The notes under the pieces are model-generated. The model was not told the DNA's origin, did not search any database, and saw only the letters and a program-made list of their open reading frames with translations. From CAZAKO01 sp964546145 (GTDB taxonomy: Bacteria > Fidelibacterota > UBA2242): a stretch of 19,387 bases of DNA. A program made the translations under genes and the position numbers. Location of the stretch: positions 1 to 19,387 of the forward strand of contig CAZJIU010000041.1 of NCBI GenBank assembly GCA_964546145.1, written 5' to 3'. Positions 1 to 7,388 of this stretch are shown here, piece after piece (position 1 is the stretch's first letter; each line of letters opens with the position of its first letter).

Positions 1-34
1 AAATAATCTATTGTAATGATAATATGAGGAGAAA

Positions 35-2155
35 ATGAAAAATTTGTTTGTAAAACTTGGCTTCTGTTTAATGCTTGGGTATTATGGATATGGTCAGTCA
101 CCTTCATTCGAAACCTATATGAACCCGGTTATCCCGGGCGACCATCCGGATTGTACCTTATCCCGGTTTGGGAATGACTATTACACCACCGGCTCGTCAT
201 TCGCCACTACGCCAATTATTTATCATTCAACTGACCTGATTCACTGGGAAGCAATTTCCCAGCCGGTGAGTAATAGCTGGTCGCTATTTGGAACAACTCC
301 AACGTCTGGGTGCTGGGGCGGTCATCTGGTCTTTTATGATAATAAATACTGGCATATCTTTGGTCGCGCCGGGAAGATGTATTTCGTTACAGCGGAGCAG
401 CCAGAAGGACCCTGGAGTTCGCCGCCGGTTGAAATCCTCTGCCCCGCGAGTGTTCCGGGACTTGGCATGGATAACTCTATTTTTATTGACGATGATGGCA
501 GCTGGTATCTGCTGGTTAAAAATGGCCAGGAAAATAATTGGATTGTGCAACTAGGAAGTGATGGCCAAGCTGCCGGCGCAATTTATGATTTGCGTTGGAT
601 CAATCCGGCACCTGATTATCCCTATAGTTGGGCGGAAGGTCCGGTAATGTGGAAGCATAAAGGCTACTATTACTACTCTTTTGCGATTCATATCTATGCT
701 ACTCAAAGGATTATGCGCAGTAAGACACTCACGGATGATGAGTCAGCCTGGGAATACCTGGGTAATTTCTTTAATGAGAGTGATCCTAAAAAAGGGAGTT
801 CTTTGTATCGGGTGCCCAATCACTGTTCACCGGCTGTCATGCTTAGTGACAGTACTTGGTGGGTAATTTATCAATCTTATGGAACCAATGAATGGGAAGG
901 TTTGGGCCGGCAAGGTCTGGTTAGTCAGGTGCGCTATGACGCAGATAGTATCCCGGTTGCCGATTTCCCGATCAATGAGCCGCTCACCGCTCCCAATTTG
1001 CCCAGCAGTGGCATTCCCTGGATGGTACCAAAGTCGGATTTTTTTGATTCGGATAAATTGAATCCCGAATGGCAACTGTTGGGTTATTCGCCGACCTGTC
1101 CCTACTCACTTACGGATCGTCCCGGCTGGATCAGATTGTCACCCAAGAACCAACATAACACAATCATTAAAAATGATGCCGAACATAATTATGCGCTCAT
1201 CACCCGTCTCGATTTTGATCCTCAATCAACCAAAGACGAAGCCGGCATTCGAATCATGACCGGTTTGCAGACTCTTTATGCCAAACTTTATAGCTCAGTT
1301 AACAGTGATGGAAAAAAGGTCATCTGTTTCAGCTTTGATAAAACGTATTACGAAGTCGAAAATACCGTCGGNNNNNNNNNNNNNNNNNNNNNNNNNNNNN
1401 NNNNNNNNNNNNNNNNNNNNNNNNNNNNNNNNNNNNNNNNNNNNNNNNNNNNNNNNNNNNNNNNNNNNNNNTACGGCACCTTAAGAAAATCTACCAAACA
1501 GGGATATGTACTGGATAATATACATGCGAATGATTGGGCGATGTATGCCGGTGTTGAATTTGGCAATAATTCGGATTATGACAAAATACCGGATTCGCTG
1601 AAAGTGATTGTATCCAGTGCAACTACCGGAGGGACTATTGAGGTGTGGCTGGATTCACTGGATACTGGCGCTAAGATTGCCGAGTGTCCTATTAGCAGTA
1701 CCGGCGACTGGGCAGTGTTTCAAACTTTTACTGCTGCAGTAGAACCTATCTCCGGTCGGCATGATATCTATTTAAAATTTACCGGCACGGAAACCGACCG
1801 GTTGTTCCAGCTGCAATGGTTGTATTTTACTGTGCTGGGTGATACCTGTACCTCGGTAGGAAAAACTCCCGATGCAGTAATTCCGCAAAGCTTTGGCTTG
1901 GAGCAGAACTTTCCCAATCCATTTAATCCGGCTACCCTGATCAGATTCAAAGTTCCCGAGAAATCATTTATTTCCCTCAAGGTTTACAATTTATGCGGTG
2001 AAGAAGTGGATGAACTAGCGGGGAAGGAATTTACTGCTGGCGTACATTCCATTCCATTCGATGCCGGACGCTTGGCCAGTGGCATATATTTTTACACCCT
2101 AAAGGCAAAAGATTCGGAGTTTTTCGAGACCAAGAAAATGGTTATCATCAGATAA
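35..2155 (+). CDS. Secreted GH43 glycoside hydrolase (beta-xylosidase/arabinofuranosidase type) with CBM6-like module and C-terminal sorting domain
   Basis: This is a predicted extracellular enzyme acting on arabinoxylan or arabinan. A signal peptide (residues 1 to about 20, hydrophobic core FCLMLGYYGYG) precedes a five-bladed propeller GH43 domain (about 28-320). The expected acidic triad is visible: D39 in GDHPDCT (base), D146 in GMDNSIF (pKa modulator) and E201 in WAEGPVMW (acid). A concanavalin-like beta-sandwich typical of GH43 C-termini follows (from about 331). After an assembly gap there is a CBM6-like beta-sandwich (about 480-600). The last ~90 residues are a PNPFNPATLIRF...SGIYFYTLKA sorting domain of the T9SS type-A/FlgD-like kind, pointing to cell-surface or extracellular delivery. 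The ATG at 35 has GAGGAG a few bases upstream. GH51 follows 54 nt downstream, suggesting one operon. Family assignment is firm; exact substrate is not. The true length is unknown because of the N run. Confidence 0.9.
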   Translation: MKNLFVKLGFCLMLGYYGYGQSPSFETYMNPVIPGDHPDCTLSRFGNDYYTTGSSFATTPIIYHSTDLIHWEAISQPVSNSWSLFGTTPTSGCWGGHLVFYDNKYWHIFGRAGKMYFVTAEQPEGPWSSPPVEILCPASVPGLGMDNSIFIDDDGSWYLLVKNGQENNWIVQLGSDGQAAGAIYDLRWINPAPDYPYSWAEGPVMWKHKGYYYYSFAIHIYATQRIMRSKTLTDDESAWEYLGNFFNESDPKKGSSLYRVPNHCSPAVMLSDSTWWVIYQSYGTNEWEGLGRQGLVSQVRYDADSIPVADFPINEPLTAPNLPSSGIPWMVPKSDFFDSDKLNPEWQLLGYSPTCPYSLTDRPGWIRLSPKNQHNTIIKNDAEHNYALITRLDFDPQSTKDEAGIRIMTGLQTLYAKLYSSVNSDGKKVICFSFDKTYYEVENTVXXXXXXXXXXXXXXXXXXXXXXXXXXXXXXXXXXYGTLRKSTKQGYVLDNIHANDWAMYAGVEFGNNSDYDKIPDSLKVIVSSATTGGTIEVWLDSLDTGAKIAECPISSTGDWAVFQTFTAAVEPISGRHDIYLKFTGTETDRLFQLQWLYFTVLGDTCTSVGKTPDAVIPQSFGLEQNFPNPFNPATLIRFKVPEKSFISLKVYNLCGEEVDELAGKEFTAGVHSIPFDAGRLASGIYFYTLKAKDSEFFETKKMVIIR
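1372..1471. other. Assembly gap (100 N) inside the GH43 gene
   Basis: The run is exactly 100 N, a conventional placeholder for a gap of unknown size. The reading frame is the same on both sides, so the true gap length is congruent to 1 modulo 3 if the gene is intact. The end of the concanavalin-like domain and the first strands of the CBM6-like domain are missing here. The real gap is therefore probably longer than 100 nt. Confidence 0.95.
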
Positions 2156-2209
2156 GGAGTTTCTTGATTCTCTTAAAAATTATAACTTTGAAAAAAAGAG
2201 AGGTGTCTT

Positions 2210-3558
2210 ATGCAGTTTGTCAAAGTATTCGTTTTATGTTTGATATTAAGCCTTGCTAGCCTGATTGCTGCGGAGGGAACAAATCGAATTATTGTCAATA
2301 CCGATCTTGGAACCGAAACAATAAATAAAGAGATATATGGTCATTTTGCCGAACACCTGGGTAATTGTATTTATGGTGGATTTTGGGTTGGGGATAATTC
2401 TAAAATACCGAATACCCGGAGTATCCGGAACGATGTCATTGCCGCTCTCCGGGAGATTGACCCTCCGGTAATCCGCTGGCCCGGTGGCTGCTTTGCCGAC
2501 ACTTACTACTGGAAAGACGGAATCGGACCACGCAGTCAGCGACCTGCGATTATCAATACAACCTGGGGTGGAGTTACCGAGGATAATAGCTTCGGTACTC
2601 ATGAATTTTTAGATCTTTGTGAGCTGCTTGGTGCCGAACCTTATATCTGCCTGAATGTTGGCAGCGGGACAGTCCGGGAAGCAGCCGAGTGGGTGGAGTA
2701 TGTAAACTCAAATACAATCAGTCCGATGACGGATCTGCGCAAGAAAAACGGGCACAAACAACCCTGGAACGTCAAATTCTGGGCGGTGGGAAACGAAAGC
2801 TGGGGCTGCGGTGGAAACATGACCCCAGAATATTATGCGGATCTGTTCAANNNNNNNNNNNNNNNNNNNNNNNNNNNNNNNNNNNNNNNNNNNNNNNNNN
2901 NNNNNNNNNNNNNNNNNNNNNNNNNNNNNNNNNNNNNNNNNNNNNNNNNNTGATTGCCGATGAGTGGGGCAACTGGTATGATGTCGAACCGGGCACCAAT
3001 CCGGCTTTTCTTTACCAGCAGAATACTTTGCGGGATGCAGTTACGGCGGCTCTATATCTTAATATTTATAACAATCATGCCCGTCGGGTTAAAATGGCGA
3101 ATATCGCCCAAACGATTAATGTGCTTCAATCCATACTACTTACCCAGGGAGATAAACTGGTCAAAACCCCGACATTTTATGTCTTCAAAATGTACAAAGT
3201 TCATCAGGATGCAACCCTCCTGCCAATTAATGTTGAGTGTGAGGATTATTCGTTTAACGGAATGACTCTCCCGGGTGTCAGCACATCTGCCTCAAAAGAC
3301 AGCGAAGGGAAAATCCACCTTTCACTGTGTAATCTAAATCCCAATAATCAATTAGAGATCAAAGTTGAGCTGCGGGGCGCCGATAAATTAGCCAAAGTAA
3401 AGGGCGAAATAATTACTGCTCCGGCAATGAATGATTATAATGATTTTGGCAAACCGGAGAAAGTCAATATTAAAGCATTTTCGGACTATAAGTTAGATAA
3501 AAACATCCTTAAAGTGTCACTTCCTGCTAAGTCGGTTGTTACTTTGGAGATTGGTTAG
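2210..3558 (+). CDS. Secreted GH51 alpha-L-arabinofuranosidase, interrupted by an assembly gap
   Basis: GH51 enzymes release terminal L-arabinose from arabinan and arabinoxylan. A signal peptide (MQFVKVFVLCLILSLAS..., cleavage near residue 21) is followed by the family's N-terminal strand and GHFAEHLG motif, then RWPGGCFAD. The acid/base glutamate is E196 in WAVGNESW. Beyond the N run the nucleophile motif IADEWGNW appears, then the end of the barrel (NNHARRVKMANIAQTINVLQ) and the C-terminal beta-sandwich, ending SVVTLEIG. The two halves lie in different frames only because the placeholder has the wrong length, so I treat this as one gene and not as a frameshift. AGAGG lies about 7 nt before the ATG. 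Unlike the preceding GH43 it has no sorting domain, so it is probably periplasmic and works on oligosaccharides after surface hydrolysis. Confidence 0.88.
2851..2950. other. Assembly gap (100 N) inside the GH51 gene
   Basis: This is a second run of exactly 100 N. The frame logic of the two flanks requires a true gap congruent to 2 modulo 3, so 100 cannot be right. Characterised GH51 enzymes place roughly 120 residues between the acid/base and nucleophile glutamates. Only about 20 of these are present outside the gap, so I infer that about 300 nt are missing. Confidence 0.9.
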
Positions 3559-3584
3559 CTCCGATCTTGCGGAAGACAAGTTGA

Positions 3585-3746
3585 TTTAAATATTTATATT
3601 TTCCCCTCGAAGGCAATTGGCAGGCCGGGGCCAAGTGGCGCTTCATCGGCGATGCACCTCTGGACGAACAGCACCATGATCTTAGAAGCATTCCCTACAC
3701 TTCCGGCACGATCCTGCCGACTATTGGGATTACTGTGGACTTCTAA
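3585..3746 (+). pseudogene. 3' remnant of an outer-membrane beta-barrel protein (C-terminal ~53 codons)
   Basis: After an in-frame TGA at 3582-3584 the frame is open to TAA at 3744-3746. There is no start codon with a ribosome binding site and no room for a 5' part. The peptide reads like the last strands of an outer-membrane barrel: GNWQAGAKWRFIGDAP resembles the penultimate strand and turn of TonB-dependent-receptor-like proteins. The end, TILPTIGITVDF, alternates hydrophobic residues and finishes in the terminal phenylalanine typical of such barrels. I infer that a deletion or rearrangement left the tail of a transporter or porin once linked to the arabinoxylan genes. A chance open frame cannot be excluded. 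Confidence 0.5.
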
Positions 3747-3937
3747 ACACAAGTAAAAGCACTGTTGATCAAAAGTAATCCCACAGGTTTGGATGATTCG
3801 TAATAATGCCAAACTTATTGCGGTTCGCGCTGATATTGGAGGTTGTTTTTTTATAGAAAAATGTAAATTAAGAGCGAGATATTTTTATGAATGTAGTAAA
3901 AGGGTGTCCATAATATTCAGTCAACTTGGATTATGTA
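3747..3937. other. Intergenic stretch without a recognisable gene
   Basis: Together with the remnant before it, this makes about 380 bases without an intact gene. The part after 3746 holds only very short open frames and a T-rich tract near 3847-3853. I see no convincing terminator, promoter or RNA gene. A minus-strand open frame across 3594-3812 has no homology that I recognise and lies opposite the barrel-like remnant. Confidence 0.5.
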
Positions 3938-6043
3938 ATGGAATTTTCCCTAAGTCGGATACTTGACCACAAGCCGGGATTGAGAAAAATTCTGGCTACC
4001 ACAGCAGTTATTATCGCATACAGCCTGCTGAACTACTTTATGCGGATTCATCTGCCGGGTGTATCGAACATAGATCTGCGCCCGCAGATTGTGCTTCTGG
4101 TTCTGATTGGATACCTTTACGGACCAATTTACGGTTTCATTGCCGGTTTCGTCGGCAATTTCTTTTCGGATATTCTGCTTAGTAATGGTTTGAGATATCT
4201 GCCCAGCTGGACAATCGGCAACGGTTTAATAGGTGCTTTGATCGGTTTTTATCCTTATCGGAAACGGATCCGTCTCGATCAGATCGGTCAACTGGCTTGG
4301 TTACTTTTGTTCCTGATCCTTGTTAATGTTGTTGCGCTGAGCTATGCAGCCGGAATGGAGAATTTTCTGGATCGCAGTCTAACATCGGCGGTTAACTTCA
4401 GATATTTTTATCTTCCGGCGACACTGTCCAACGTGCTGGGCACCCTCCTTCTGTTACCCGTTATATTATTAACGCTGGGACGTCTGAAAAAGAACTATCC
4501 GCTCAAACTCGCGCTTGCGAATTATTATCTGATTGGGCTATTGTTGATTATTGTCTGGATGGCGTTAGTTCCGACCGATCAAGTCTATCAAACTCTCTTT
4601 GCATCTGCCGGTCTGGAAGTAGCCAAAGGCAATGCCCTGGTTGATGCTTTTAATCAGTGGGCGCTGATGTTGGTGACGATGTTAATTTTGAGTTTTTTTA
4701 TTTCGAGTTGGATGGCGAAGGCAATCATTAACCCCTTGAAACAGCTTGAATCAGCTGTTTTTAGTACCCTCAGGGGTGACCCGGCTGCGGTGGATCATCT
4801 TGCCGGTCTCGTCAAGCGGGAGGACGAAGTTGGCATTTTAAGTTATACTGTCAGGTTATTAAGTGAGAAGCTTTGGGAGACTCAGAAACTATCCCAGGAT
4901 GAGTTGGAAAAGAGCATGAAATTTCTGGATGCCCGAGATTCGGGAACGAGTATCTTCATTATTACATTAATTGCTCTTTTCGGTCGTGATGCCCTGGGTG
5001 AGCAAAAGGATGAAGTGATTCTGGAAATGGATCGAGATCTAAGTAATCTGGCAGCCGTTTCCCTAATTATTACCGCCTGTGGTCTGAAAGAGCTCGCGGC
5101 TACTTATTCCGACGCAAAGATTGGAAAGAGTTTAGCGGGCATGGATTCGATTAATAGTGATGCTTCTTTGTCTCAGGAGCAGCGTCAAATTCTTGCCCTG
5201 GCAATTGATGTCAACCTCCTGTTTAAAGGACGACTGAAGGTGATGGATGTCCATGCAACGCTGAGCCGTGAACTGGCGTTTCATCTCTTGGAAAGGGCTC
5301 AGTTATTTCGCAAAAGCAGTAAAAATTACGTGGGCTATGTTACCGAGCCCGATATTGTCAGCAAGATGTTGGATAAATGGGAAAGTAGTGTTAAGGTTCG
5401 CAGTGAAAAATTGGAATCGGTCATGCGCAAGGCAACCAGCCGGCAGGTAATCATTGGGTACCAGATCAAGAATTTGAGTGACCTGGCGCGATTCGATACT
5501 GATTTATCAATTGCTTACAGCCACAGCAATTTCAAGCACATCAAGCAATTAATTGGGCTCTTAGCAAGTGAAAATCTCCAGGCAAAACTGCAGCTTGAAC
5601 CAAAACGGTCCTGTTTCTATTACCGCGATGAATGGGAAAGAACCGCGAATTTGCAACTCGAGCGGTTTGGGGATGGAGTGTGGATAAACCATACGGATGA
5701 ATTCGATATGGTCATGGAGTTCACAGACCGCGAGCACCGGGATCGCTTTAAAGAAGTTATCGAAGCCTACGCCAAACGTGAATTCAAGACCGAGAAAAAA
5801 GTCCTGTTTGGAGCATGGTATGAACCCCTGTATCGGTTGGATGTACCGGTAGAGGGGTACATCCGCATCTCAGATATCAGTATTCGGGACGAAACCCACA
5901 TTGTTCATTCTTATGTTAAGGAAGAGGAAGCCCCGGAAAAAGTGGAATGGTTCAAGAAAGAGTTGCCAGATTCAATGATTTCTATCACTGCTGTCTGGGT
6001 TAACGAAGCTTTCTTTAGATATCTTAATGCTGCCAGTGACTGA
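3938..6043 (+). CDS. Membrane sensor: ECF S-component-like domain, HAMP, and large unrecognised cytoplasmic region
   Basis: The N-terminal ~260 residues are hydrophobic, with about seven membrane segments. The stretch LRPQIVLLVLIGYLYGP...GFIAGFVGNFFSDIL...WTIGNGLIGALIG resembles substrate-binding S components of ECF vitamin transporters. The last membrane helix (WALMLVTMLILSFFISSWMAKAI) runs into a HAMP-like linker (NPLKQLESAVF...REDEVGILSYTVRLLSEKL). The remaining ~390 residues are soluble and partly helical, with a C-terminal alpha/beta part (EFTDREHRDRFKEVIEAY...). I find no histidine-kinase H/N boxes, GGDEF, EAL, methyl-accepting or phosphatase signature, so the output is unknown. An in-frame TTG at 3926 is an alternative start; neither start has a good Shine-Dalgarno. 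The GuaA-like gene begins 44 nt after its stop, suggesting co-transcription. The architecture is seen; the sensing role is inferred. Confidence 0.7.
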   Translation: MEFSLSRILDHKPGLRKILATTAVIIAYSLLNYFMRIHLPGVSNIDLRPQIVLLVLIGYLYGPIYGFIAGFVGNFFSDILLSNGLRYLPSWTIGNGLIGALIGFYPYRKRIRLDQIGQLAWLLLFLILVNVVALSYAAGMENFLDRSLTSAVNFRYFYLPATLSNVLGTLLLLPVILLTLGRLKKNYPLKLALANYYLIGLLLIIVWMALVPTDQVYQTLFASAGLEVAKGNALVDAFNQWALMLVTMLILSFFISSWMAKAIINPLKQLESAVFSTLRGDPAAVDHLAGLVKREDEVGILSYTVRLLSEKLWETQKLSQDELEKSMKFLDARDSGTSIFIITLIALFGRDALGEQKDEVILEMDRDLSNLAAVSLIITACGLKELAATYSDAKIGKSLAGMDSINSDASLSQEQRQILALAIDVNLLFKGRLKVMDVHATLSRELAFHLLERAQLFRKSSKNYVGYVTEPDIVSKMLDKWESSVKVRSEKLESVMRKATSRQVIIGYQIKNLSDLARFDTDLSIAYSHSNFKHIKQLIGLLASENLQAKLQLEPKRSCFYYRDEWERTANLQLERFGDGVWINHTDEFDMVMEFTDREHRDRFKEVIEAYAKREFKTEKKVLFGAWYEPLYRLDVPVEGYIRISDISIRDETHIVHSYVKEEEAPEKVEWFKKELPDSMISITAVWVNEAFFRYLNAASD

Positions 6044-6087
6044 TTGGGTATTGTCAAACTAATTAATACATTAACGGAGAGGATGGC

Positions 6088-7050
6088 ATGATTAGGGAAA
6101 TTATCGCACAAGAATTAGACACGGAGCGCTTTATCAGTGAAAAGGTTGGGGAAATCAGACGCGTCGTGGGTGATGGGTGGGCAATCAATGCTCTCTCTGG
6201 CGGGGTAGATTCTTCCACCGTTACCCTGTTGGGACATCGGGCTTTGGGTGAACATTTGAGGACGGTTTTTATTGAGAATGGTCTGATGCGTGCGGGTGAA
6301 GCTGAGCAGGTTGTCAATTTATTTCACACTCTCGGCGTCAAGGTCGAAGTTGTCGAGGCACGGGCTGAGTTTTTTGCAGCTCTTAAGGGTATTACCGATC
6401 CCGAAGCAAAGCGTGAGGCAATTACTCAAACCTTCTACCGTGATGTCTTTGGGCGTCTTGTCAGGGAGAGGGGGGCGAAGTATTTGCTCCAGGGAACGAT
6501 CTTGACCGATGTTGATGAGACCGTGGCCGGGATCAAGCGACAGCATAATGTTTTCGAACAGCTGGGGATTGACCCGCAGAAGACATTCGGCTACCACATC
6601 CTGGAGCCGCTTATTCAACTGCGTAAAGGCGGGGTGAGAAAGGTGGGACAAGCATTGGGGCTGCCGGCTGCCATTTTTCAGCGCATCCCCTTTCCCGGAC
6701 CGGCACTTGCCGCCCGGGTGATAGGTGAAGCCACACCGGAGCGTATTGAAACAGTTCGCAAAGCAACACGGATAGTGGAGCAAATGCTTTCGGGCTACGG
6801 CGCTTTTCAATATTTGGCTATCTTGCACGAAGACCGGGTGACCGGAATGCGCGATGGCCGACGCGATTTCGGCCAGCAGATTGAAGTACGCTGCTGGGAC
6901 AGTGTTGATGCGCGCATCGCCACGCCTAACCGGCTACCGTTTGAAATTCTGGAACAACTGGCGCAGGAGATTATCCGCGAAGTGCCCGGTGTTGTTAGTG
7001 TTACCTATAATATTGCACCTAAGCCGCCGTCAACGATTGAGGCCGTATAG
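6088..7050 (+). CDS. Stand-alone GuaA-type ATP pyrophosphatase (GMP synthase synthetase-domain homologue, no glutaminase domain)
   Basis: The protein (320 aa) matches the C-terminal two thirds of GMP synthase. It has a PP-loop at residues 36-43 (LSGGVDSS), an adenylation-domain core (FIENGLMR, LLQGTILTDVDET) and the GuaA dimerisation domain ending KPPSTIEAV. GMP synthase aminates XMP through adenylyl-XMP. Fused bacterial GuaA carries an N-terminal class I glutaminase, which is absent here. Split enzymes are known mainly from archaea, and no partner subunit is in the window. Several signature positions differ from canonical GuaA: QGTIYPDVIES reads QGTILTDVDET, IKSHHNVGGL reads IKRQHNVFEQL, the KDEVR segment reads KGGVR, and the C-terminal TIEWE reads TIEAV. 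It may use ammonia directly, pair with a distant glutaminase, or act on another substrate. GGAGAGG precedes the ATG. The unit ends at the terminator at 7141. Confidence 0.8.
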   Translation: MIREIIAQELDTERFISEKVGEIRRVVGDGWAINALSGGVDSSTVTLLGHRALGEHLRTVFIENGLMRAGEAEQVVNLFHTLGVKVEVVEARAEFFAALKGITDPEAKREAITQTFYRDVFGRLVRERGAKYLLQGTILTDVDETVAGIKRQHNVFEQLGIDPQKTFGYHILEPLIQLRKGGVRKVGQALGLPAAIFQRIPFPGPALAARVIGEATPERIETVRKATRIVEQMLSGYGAFQYLAILHEDRVTGMRDGRRDFGQQIEVRCWDSVDARIATPNRLPFEILEQLAQEIIREVPGVVSVTYNIAPKPPSTIEAV

Positions 7051-7140
7051 CTCTTCTATCGGCAGAATATCATTGTCAAAATACGGTATTATTGGGAAGT
7101 AAAAGTTTTTATTTAGTTTGTATAGCCTAATTTGTCTTAA

Positions 7141-7173
7141 AAAAGCCTGGAATTCCAGGCTTTTCTATTTTTT
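7141..7173 (+). terminator. Rho-independent terminator after the GuaA-like gene
   Basis: A perfect 24-bp palindrome (7141-7164) has core stem GCCTGG (7145-7150), loop AATT and CCAGGC (7155-7160), with A/T arms. It is followed by a T-rich tract to 7173. It lies 90 nt after the stop codon and ends the upstream transcription unit. Its near symmetry means it could also function on the other strand. Confidence 0.88.
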
Positions 7174-7212
7174 AGTGATGTTTTTTTTACTTTTCGGCAT
7201 GAAAAAATATAC

Positions 7213-7241
7213 TTGACAAGTATAGAAGTGAGTAATATATT
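7213..7241 (+). promoter_or_regulatory. Sigma70-type promoter for the GAF-ANTAR gene
   Basis: A consensus -35 box TTGACA (7213-7218) is separated by 17 nt from a -10 box TATATT (7236-7241), one mismatch from consensus. The expected transcription start is near 7248. That gives a leader of about 140 nt before the ANTAR gene, with an intrinsic terminator only about 40-60 nt in. This is the best promoter in the window. Confidence 0.75.
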
Positions 7242-7284
7242 TAACCACAAGCACAAGGTTAGTGTTTAAAATTTGGACAAAGTT

Positions 7285-7308
7285 GCGTTCAGGAGGAACG
7301 CTTTTTTT
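7285..7308 (+). terminator. Leader attenuator: intrinsic terminator upstream of the GAF-ANTAR gene
   Basis: Stem GCGTTC (7285-7290), loop AGGAG, stem GAACGC (7296-7301) and seven T form a compact intrinsic terminator. It sits between the promoter at 7213 and the gene at 7389, so transcription must read through it to reach the coding region. A small hairpin precedes it: AAGCAC (7249-7254), seven-base loop AAGGTTA, GTGTTT (7262-7267). A terminator in the leader of an antitermination protein points to autoregulation, but I do not find a canonical pair of A1/G4 hexaloops overlapping it. Confidence 0.7.
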
Positions 7309-7388
7309 ATTAGGTATGGGAAGGTTAACTTATGTCCGAATACCGACTGAGTAGAGATTTTTTTGAATAGAACGAGGGAAAATATGCT

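Noticed and set aside
2689..2953. Apparent frameshift splitting the GH51 gene into two overlapping open frames
   Set aside because: The frame change falls exactly at the 100-N placeholder, and both halves carry the expected GH51 catalytic motifs in order. It is an assembly effect.
3594..3812. Minus-strand 72-codon open frame in the spacer after GH51
   Set aside because: It has no recognisable domain and lies opposite the barrel-like remnant, whose translation looks much more protein-like.
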